Of a DNA stretch of 35,791 nt, positions 32,051-35,791 are shown one piece after another. This DNA comes from Myxococcales bacterium (GTDB lineage Bacteria > Myxococcota > Myxococcia > Myxococcales > Myxococcaceae). The position numbers and the translations under genes were made by a program. Under the pieces are notes generated by a model. It made no database searches. It was not told the origin of the DNA and saw only the letters and a program-made list of their open reading frames with translations. The stretch's first letter is position 1. The number at the start of each line of letters is the position of its first letter. The stretch is taken from contig JAUXRI010000201.1 of the NCBI GenBank assembly GCA_030681895.1, forward strand, positions 1-35,791. The letters are read 5' to 3'.

Positions 32051-32085
32051 CCCGCCGAACGGACTGAAACCGTCCGTCTGGCGGG
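32051..32085 (-). terminator. Intrinsic terminator of the LuxR-type gene
   Basis: Reading the minus strand, the arms CCCGCC and GGCGGG and the inner arms ACGGAC and GTCCGT form a two-part stem of 12 pairs with a small internal loop and a seven-base loop. The hairpin starts 11 bases after the regulator's stop codon (32097) and is followed on that strand by TTTGC. This is a good intrinsic-terminator layout with a short U-tract. It would separate the regulator from the protease operon downstream. Confidence 0.65.
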
Positions 32086-32096
32086 GGGTTACGACC

Positions 32097-32717
32097 TCAC
32101 AGGTTGATGAGGCCTCGACGCGCTGCGCGAACGACCGCCTCGACCCGCTTCTGCGCATCCATCTTCTGCAGAATCGAGTTCACGTGGAACTTCGCGGTGT
32201 GCTCGCTGATGGTGAGCTTCGCGGCGATCTGCTTGTTCGACAGGCCCTCGGCCAGGAGGATCAGCACCTCGTGTTCGCGAGGCGTGAGGTTGTCGTCGAC
32301 GTTCTTTCCGGTCTCGATCGTGACGTGCGACGCCGGGCCCAACCAGCCTGGCTCGGTGACGGTCAGGCCTTTCTGCACGGCCGCGATCGCGACCTCGAGC
32401 TTCGCCGCAGACGAGTCACGAGCGATGACGGCTTGTGCTCCAGCCGCGAGGGCCTCGCCGACCTGGTCTTTGTTTGCCAGCGCCAGCAACGGGCGCTTCA
32501 GCTGAAGGTTCTTCATCTCGGCCAGGGCGTGCGCCGGGTTTCGGGTGACATCAACCACGATGACGTCGGCCTGCGCGACCCGCGCGGCGATCTCGAGGTT
32601 GCTCTCGACGGGACTCAAGATGAAACGGTCGGTCTGCTCGGCCAGGGACTCAACGAGGCTGTGGTCGGCTTGAACCACAACTCGCAACGGCATGATCTGG
32701 GGGGGTAGTCCGCGCAT
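32097..32717 (-). CDS. LuxR/FixJ-type regulator with degenerate receiver
   Basis: This 206-residue regulator has a receiver-like N-terminal domain and a C-terminal LuxR-type helix-turn-helix (about 141-200: LTPREHEVLILLAEGLSNKQI to EHTAKFHVNSILQKM). In the receiver only one of the two early acidic residues is kept (D18 in VVVQADHSLV). D56 (IVVDVT) could be the phosphoacceptor. The conserved Thr/Ser and Lys are replaced by A81 and R100. Control by phosphorylation is therefore doubtful. GTGGAG six bases before ATG 32717 fixes the start; the frame is open to 32855 but those codons overlap a leader hairpin. No sensor kinase is adjacent. It is divergent from crtY. Confidence 0.83.
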   Translation of the reverse strand: MRGLPPQIMPLRVVVQADHSLVESLAEQTDRFILSPVESNLEIAARVAQADVIVVDVTRNPAHALAEMKNLQLKRPLLALANKDQVGEALAAGAQAVIARDSSAAKLEVAIAAVQKGLTVTEPGWLGPASHVTIETGKNVDDNLTPREHEVLILLAEGLSNKQIAAKLTISEHTAKFHVNSILQKMDAQKRVEAVVRAARRGLINL

Positions 32718-32738
32718 GATGTCTCCACGAGTAACGCA

Positions 32739-32757
32739 CCTTGCCTCTTCGGCAAGG
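32739..32757 (-). promoter_or_regulatory. Leader inverted repeat of the LuxR-type gene
   Basis: CCTTGCC (32739-32745) and GGCAAGG (32751-32757) are perfect complements separated by five bases, 22 bases upstream of the LuxR-type start and just before its ribosome-binding site. It could be an RNA hairpin in the leader or an operator for autoregulation. Directly beyond it is a short GCC-repeat run (32759-32776). Confidence 0.45.
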
Positions 32758-32866
32758 ACCGCCGCCGCCGCCGCCCTGAACCCTCGACTCGTCTGCTTCG
32801 AGGGATGAAATGCCCGAACCTGGGCTTTGGTTTCGCGGTGGGAGGTCGGCTTCACACTTCTTCAAC

Positions 32867-32918
32867 ACGTCGTCAGACGTCAGGATTCCCTGACACCGGG
32901 CTGAAACCCCTGGTTTCA
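32867..32918. promoter_or_regulatory. Cluster of three inverted repeats upstream of crtY
   Basis: Three perfect inverted repeats lie end to end: ACGTC-GTCA-GACGT (32867-32880), GTCAGG-ATTC-CCTGAC (32879-32894) and TGAAACC-CCT-GGTTTCA (32902-32918). They sit in the 253-base spacer between the LuxR-type gene and crtY, ending 52 bases before the crtY start. The dense symmetry suggests operator sites for one or more dimeric regulators. TGAAACC recurs once, at 32065-32071, inside the loop of the downstream terminator. No confident -35/-10 pair is visible. Confidence 0.5.
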
Positions 32919-32970
32919 AGAGGCTGATACTTCTCGTGGAGAACCCAACGGCAGGCGCTTAGAGAGAGCC

Positions 32971-34095
32971 GTGCTCGATCTCATCCTCGTCGGGGGAGGA
33001 CTCGCGAACGGTCTGCTGGCCTGGCGCCTCCTCCAGACACGCCCCGACGTGGCGTTCGTGATGATCGAGGCCGGGCCGACGCTCGGGGGCAATCACACCT
33101 GGAGCTTTCACGGCACCGATGTCACCAGGGCACAGCTCGAGTGGTTGTGGGTGCTCGCGTCGAAGAGCTGGCCGTCGCACGACGTGATCTTCAAGACCGG
33201 CGACCGGCGCATCGGCGGCGGCTACCACTCGATTCGCAGCGAGGACTTCCACTGGAAGCTGGCAGAGCAGCTGAAGGACCGTCTGCGCCTGAAGACGAAG
33301 GTGACGGAGCAGACGGCGACGAGCGTGACCCTGTCGACTGGAGAGACGCTCCAGGCGAAGGCGGTGCTCGACGGGCGTGGGTTCTCGAGCGCGCCGACAT
33401 GGCCGTGCGGGTACCAGAAGTTCCTCGGCCTCGACGTGGAGCTGACGAGCCCGCACGGGCTCGAGGTGCCGCTCTTGATGGACGGGCGCGTGGAGCAGCA
33501 CGGCGCCTTCCGCTTCGTGTACCTGCTCCCGTGGGACGAGCGGCGCGTGCTGATCGAAGACACGTATTACGCCGACGACGCGACCCTCGACCTGCCCACG
33601 TTGCGCGCTCGGCTGATGACGTACCTGACGGAGCGTGGGCTCGCGGTGAAGACGGTGCATCGCGAAGAGAGCGCGGCGCTGCCGATTCCGCTGACGGGTG
33701 AGGCGCCGGTGCTCGAGCGCCCGACGGTCGGTGTCGCGGCCGGGCTCTTCCACGCGACGACTGGCTACTCGCTGCCCTTCGCGGTGGACCTGGCCGATGC
33801 GCTGGCTGCACGCACGAGCTTCGCCGCCGCGGAGCTGACGCCGTGGCTCAACGACTTCGCGAAGCGTCACTGGCGCTCGCAGTCGTTCTTCCGCCTGCTC
33901 AATCGAATGCTGTTCCGCGGCGCTGAGCCCGACGAGCGCGTGCGCATCTTCGAGTCGTTCTACAAACACGACGAGCCGTTGATCGCGCGCTTCTACGCAG
34001 GCCGACTCACAAGCTGGGACATCCTCAAGGTGCTGGCGCGTGGGGCTCCGACGGTGCCGGGCCCACGAGCGGTTCGAGCCGCGCTCAGCGCCTGA
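32971..34095 (+). CDS. crtY: Lycopene beta-cyclase, CrtY type
   Basis: This FAD/NAD(P)-dependent enzyme closes the ends of lycopene into beta rings. Family marks are the dinucleotide motif DLILVGGGLANGLLAWRL (residues 3-20), GGNHTWSFH, VLDGRGF, FRFVYLLPW with LIEDTYYAD, and ATTGYSLPFAVDLAD. A typical C-terminal region follows: FFRLLNRMLFRGAEPDERVRIF with FYAGRLTSWD. At 374 residues it has the usual CrtY length. The GTG start at 32971 has only a weak purine-rich site (AGAGAGAG). No other carotenoid gene is in the window. It overlaps the convergent downstream gene by 11 bases. Confidence 0.9.
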   Translation: MLDLILVGGGLANGLLAWRLLQTRPDVAFVMIEAGPTLGGNHTWSFHGTDVTRAQLEWLWVLASKSWPSHDVIFKTGDRRIGGGYHSIRSEDFHWKLAEQLKDRLRLKTKVTEQTATSVTLSTGETLQAKAVLDGRGFSSAPTWPCGYQKFLGLDVELTSPHGLEVPLLMDGRVEQHGAFRFVYLLPWDERRVLIEDTYYADDATLDLPTLRARLMTYLTERGLAVKTVHREESAALPIPLTGEAPVLERPTVGVAAGLFHATTGYSLPFAVDLADALAARTSFAAAELTPWLNDFAKRHWRSQSFFRLLNRMLFRGAEPDERVRIFESFYKHDEPLIARFYAGRLTSWDILKVLARGAPTVPGPRAVRAALSA

Positions 34096-35365
34096 AGGCT
34101 CGACGGCGAAGCGCCACGACGAGCAGACTCAAGGCCCACAACGCGTCGACCGAGACGTGCTGACAGCCACACCCGACGGCGAGTTCGAGCGGCGTGAGCC
34201 CCGCGTCGGGAACTCCGGCATCCACTCCGGGAGTTCCAGCATCGAGCGTTCCAGCATCGAGAGCTCCAGCATCGAGAGCTCCAGCATCGAGCGTTCCGGC
34301 ATCGAGCGTTCCGGCATCGAGAGCGCCACCGTCGGGAATTCCAGCGTCGGCAACTCCAGCGTCAAACGCCTCGATCACCGTCACCATCGCGAACCCCGGC
34401 AACAGGTCCGGGTCCGTCGCACTGACGCTGATCGTCCCCGGCATTGGCACTCGGACGTAGACCAGGTCCGATGGATCAGTCTCATCAAAGCCGAGCTCCA
34501 GCGCGCCGCCATCGGTGGCGCACGTCGAGCTCTCAGACACGGGGAGCGAGGGGATCGTCGTCACGAGCACGTCGCGCTCGACCTCTGCCGTGCGCGAGAA
34601 CATGCCGTCGCTCGTCGCAAAGCCGATTCGAAGCGCGATGCACTGCCCAGCGCGCCAGGGCCCGTTCACAGGAGTGACGATCAGGCGGCCGACAGGCTGG
34701 GTCAAACTCGCGCGCACGTCGTCGTAGTCGACCATCCCGGCGAAGGTCTGCGGAGAGCCGTACGTCATGCCCACGTTCACCTGATGCCTTCCCGGGTTGG
34801 GGAAGTTGAACGACACGAGGCGCGAGAACGTGTCCTGTCCGTCGACGATCAGCCTGACGCCGCCGTCGTCGGTCGCCCTGCCGAACACTCCGAGTTCGTA
34901 CAGATGCCAGGCGGCGTTGGGGCGATCGCTCGCGCGGTCGGCGAAGAAGGTGCCTGTGCCGTCGTAGCCGGTGATGAACAGGCCCATTGGATCGTGCGCC
35001 AGGGCGACGTGGTTGGGTACGCCCGTATCGCCGAAGTTCATCAACGCCTGGGGGCCGAACTGGCTGGCGTCGACGCGCATCCACCAGCGCAGCCAGGACT
35101 CGCCCAGGTTCAGCGTGGCAAAGACCCGCTCGAGCTGGGTGTCGGCTCCAGTCATGTTGATGGGCATCACCCGCTCGACGCGCAGGCCTCGCTCACCGCT
35201 GTGTGCAGCGACGTTGGACCGCTGGCGGGTCGCGTTGACGTCGTAGATCTCGGTCCAGTTTCCACCAGCATCCAGCCGGCTGGTGGCGTCCTCGAAGTCT
35301 TCGACGAAGAAGGGCTGCGCGGTCGCGCTGGCGGCGAACAAGCTCAACCAGAAGGCAACGCGCAC
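34085..35365 (-). CDS. Secreted MYXO-CTERM-like protein with Asp-Ala-Gly repeat stalk
   Basis: This 426-residue secreted protein has a signal peptide (MRVAFWLSLFAASATA, cleaved before QPFF). A beta-sandwich region of lectin/LamG-like appearance covers about residues 17-220 (GESWLRWWMRVDASQFG to MVDYDDVRASL). A second beta-rich region runs to about 345. A stalk of (L-D-A-G-T/A) repeats follows. The tail has VGCGCQ, a hydrophobic stretch and RRRAFRR, fitting the MYXO-CTERM sorting signal in which the cysteine is thought to be processed for surface anchoring. The start is GTG 35365 with a weak ribosome-binding site. The ligand is unknown. Confidence 0.83.
   Translation of the reverse strand: MRVAFWLSLFAASATAQPFFVEDFEDATSRLDAGGNWTEIYDVNATRQRSNVAAHSGERGLRVERVMPINMTGADTQLERVFATLNLGESWLRWWMRVDASQFGPQALMNFGDTGVPNHVALAHDPMGLFITGYDGTGTFFADRASDRPNAAWHLYELGVFGRATDDGGVRLIVDGQDTFSRLVSFNFPNPGRHQVNVGMTYGSPQTFAGMVDYDDVRASLTQPVGRLIVTPVNGPWRAGQCIALRIGFATSDGMFSRTAEVERDVLVTTIPSLPVSESSTCATDGGALELGFDETDPSDLVYVRVPMPGTISVSATDPDLLPGFAMVTVIEAFDAGVADAGIPDGGALDAGTLDAGTLDAGALDAGALDAGTLDAGTPGVDAGVPDAGLTPLELAVGCGCQHVSVDALWALSLLVVALRRRAFRR
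34236..34325 (-). repeat. 15-bp tandem repeat encoding LDAG(T/A)
   Basis: Six consecutive 15-base units of the form CCAGCATCGAGCGTT (plus strand) run from 34236 to 34325. They vary at the third base (A/G) and in the final four bases, and degenerate units extend to about 34206 and 34370. They encode the Leu-Asp-Ala-Gly-Thr/Ala stalk of the MYXO-CTERM protein. Unit length is a multiple of three, so slippage would change stalk length without a frameshift. Confidence 0.9.
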
Positions 35366-35374
35366 GCGACGACT

Positions 35375-35791
35375 CTAGCCGACCAGCGCCTCGTGCAAGG
35401 CCCTGGTCAGGGACTTTACGAGGGAGCGGCTCGTCACCATCGTGAGCTGCAACGCCGAGCTCGCCATCGCCGTCACCGGAGCGTTCATCGTGTGCGCGAC
35501 GCTCAGCGCCTTCCGCAACACGAGCCCGTCAGCGTGAAGGCCGGTGCCGACGCAGGTCACCGTCCCCAGCTCATCCAACACCGTCACGCCGGGCGGCAGC
35601 TTCGCGCGGAGCACCTCGGGCGCGTGCACGTCCTGCAGCGGCACCAGCACCAGCGTGCGGCCACTGACGTCGAAGGACAGGCTGCGCGGCTTGACCTGGT
35701 GGCTGTCGAGCAGCTCGAGCAGCGCGTCGGGCGCTCCAGCGACGCAGAAGCCCCAGACGTCGGCCTCGCACGTGACGCCACGCACGCGGCC
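35375..35791 (-). CDS. C-terminal ACT region of a probable aspartate kinase (partial)
   Basis: The frame is open to the window edge, so only the last 138 residues of a longer protein are seen. They read as two ACT-type modules. The second is clearer: ELGTVTCVGTGLHADGLVLRKAL, then an 'NAPVTAMASSALQLTMVTSRS' strand-helix, ending SLVKSLTRALHEALVG. This matches the end of monofunctional aspartokinases (V-x-V-V-G-x-G ... L-H-x-A-F/L). The amino-acid-binding residues are too diverged to say which effector is bound. The catalytic domain lies outside the window, so other ACT-domain enzymes remain possible. It ends nine bases before the MYXO-CTERM gene. Confidence 0.6.
   Translation of the reverse strand, partial: GRVRGVTCEADVWGFCVAGAPDALLELLDSHQVKPRSLSFDVSGRTLVLVPLQDVHAPEVLRAKLPPGVTVLDELGTVTCVGTGLHADGLVLRKALSVAHTMNAPVTAMASSALQLTMVTSRSLVKSLTRALHEALVG

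Noticed and set aside
34206..34370. CRISPR array
   Set aside because: The repeat unit is 15 bases, in frame, contiguous and without spacers. It encodes a protein stalk.

Overview
This window is high-GC bacterial DNA with no RNA genes, insertion sequences or phage genes that I can see. Coding density is very high and no gene-free stretch reaches 300 bases. Several features point to Myxococcota: a secreted protein with a MYXO-CTERM-like tail (GCGC motif, hydrophobic stretch, arginine cluster), a cysteine-rich 'GCC-DGAGQC' type lipoprotein, two ~1,000-residue proteins built from carboxypeptidase-regulatory-like repeats, and a PP2C phosphatase fused to a cyclic-nucleotide-binding domain. The well-known gliding myxobacteria lack flagella, so the flagellar genes suggest a flagellated member of the phylum. 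I cannot name a genus.

Layout. (1) 15-8727, plus strand: a flagellar run fliN-fliO-fliP-fliQ-fliR-flhB-flhA-flhF-flhG-fliA. It encodes a C-ring subunit, the export gate, the two placement/number GTPase-ATPase proteins and the flagellar sigma factor. Most junctions are overlapping ATGA/GTGA types. (2) 8724-10371, minus strand: a CPCC-type cysteine-rich protein and a lipoprotein. (3) 10561-13533, plus strand: threonine catabolism genes kbl-tdh plus a deoxynucleoside kinase. (4) 25356 down to 13552, minus strand: a 12-kb co-directional block. In transcription order it holds PP2C-cNMP phosphatase, OMPP1/FadL porin, two giant repeat proteins, coaBC, family-4 uracil-DNA glycosylase and an esterase, mostly coupled by 1-4-nt overlaps. 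(5) 25472-28753: a divergent pair, a deoxyhypusine-synthase-like enzyme and a choice-of-anchor-D lipoprotein. (6) 28816-30178: a divergent Rrf2 regulator and PHP phosphoesterase. (7) 31977 down to 30175, minus strand: a two-gene operon of trypsin-fold/PDZ proteins. The first has lost the catalytic histidine and the second has an intact triad. (8) 32097-34095: a LuxR-type regulator divergent from a CrtY-type lycopene cyclase. (9) 34085-35791, minus strand: the MYXO-CTERM protein and the C-terminal ACT region of a probable aspartate kinase cut by the window edge.

The items most worth a second look are regulatory and non-canonical. A 12-bp stem completely encloses the Shine-Dalgarno of the pseudo-protease/protease operon (31982-32026). 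Three back-to-back inverted repeats lie upstream of crtY (32867-32918). Other candidates are the pseudo-protease/protease pair, the missing clamp cysteine in CoaBC, the tandem giant repeat proteins, and a heptanucleotide repeat that includes the fliN stop codon. I do not see one self-evident new defence or biosynthetic system. The best candidate for a new regulatory unit is the protease/pseudo-protease operon with its occluded leader.
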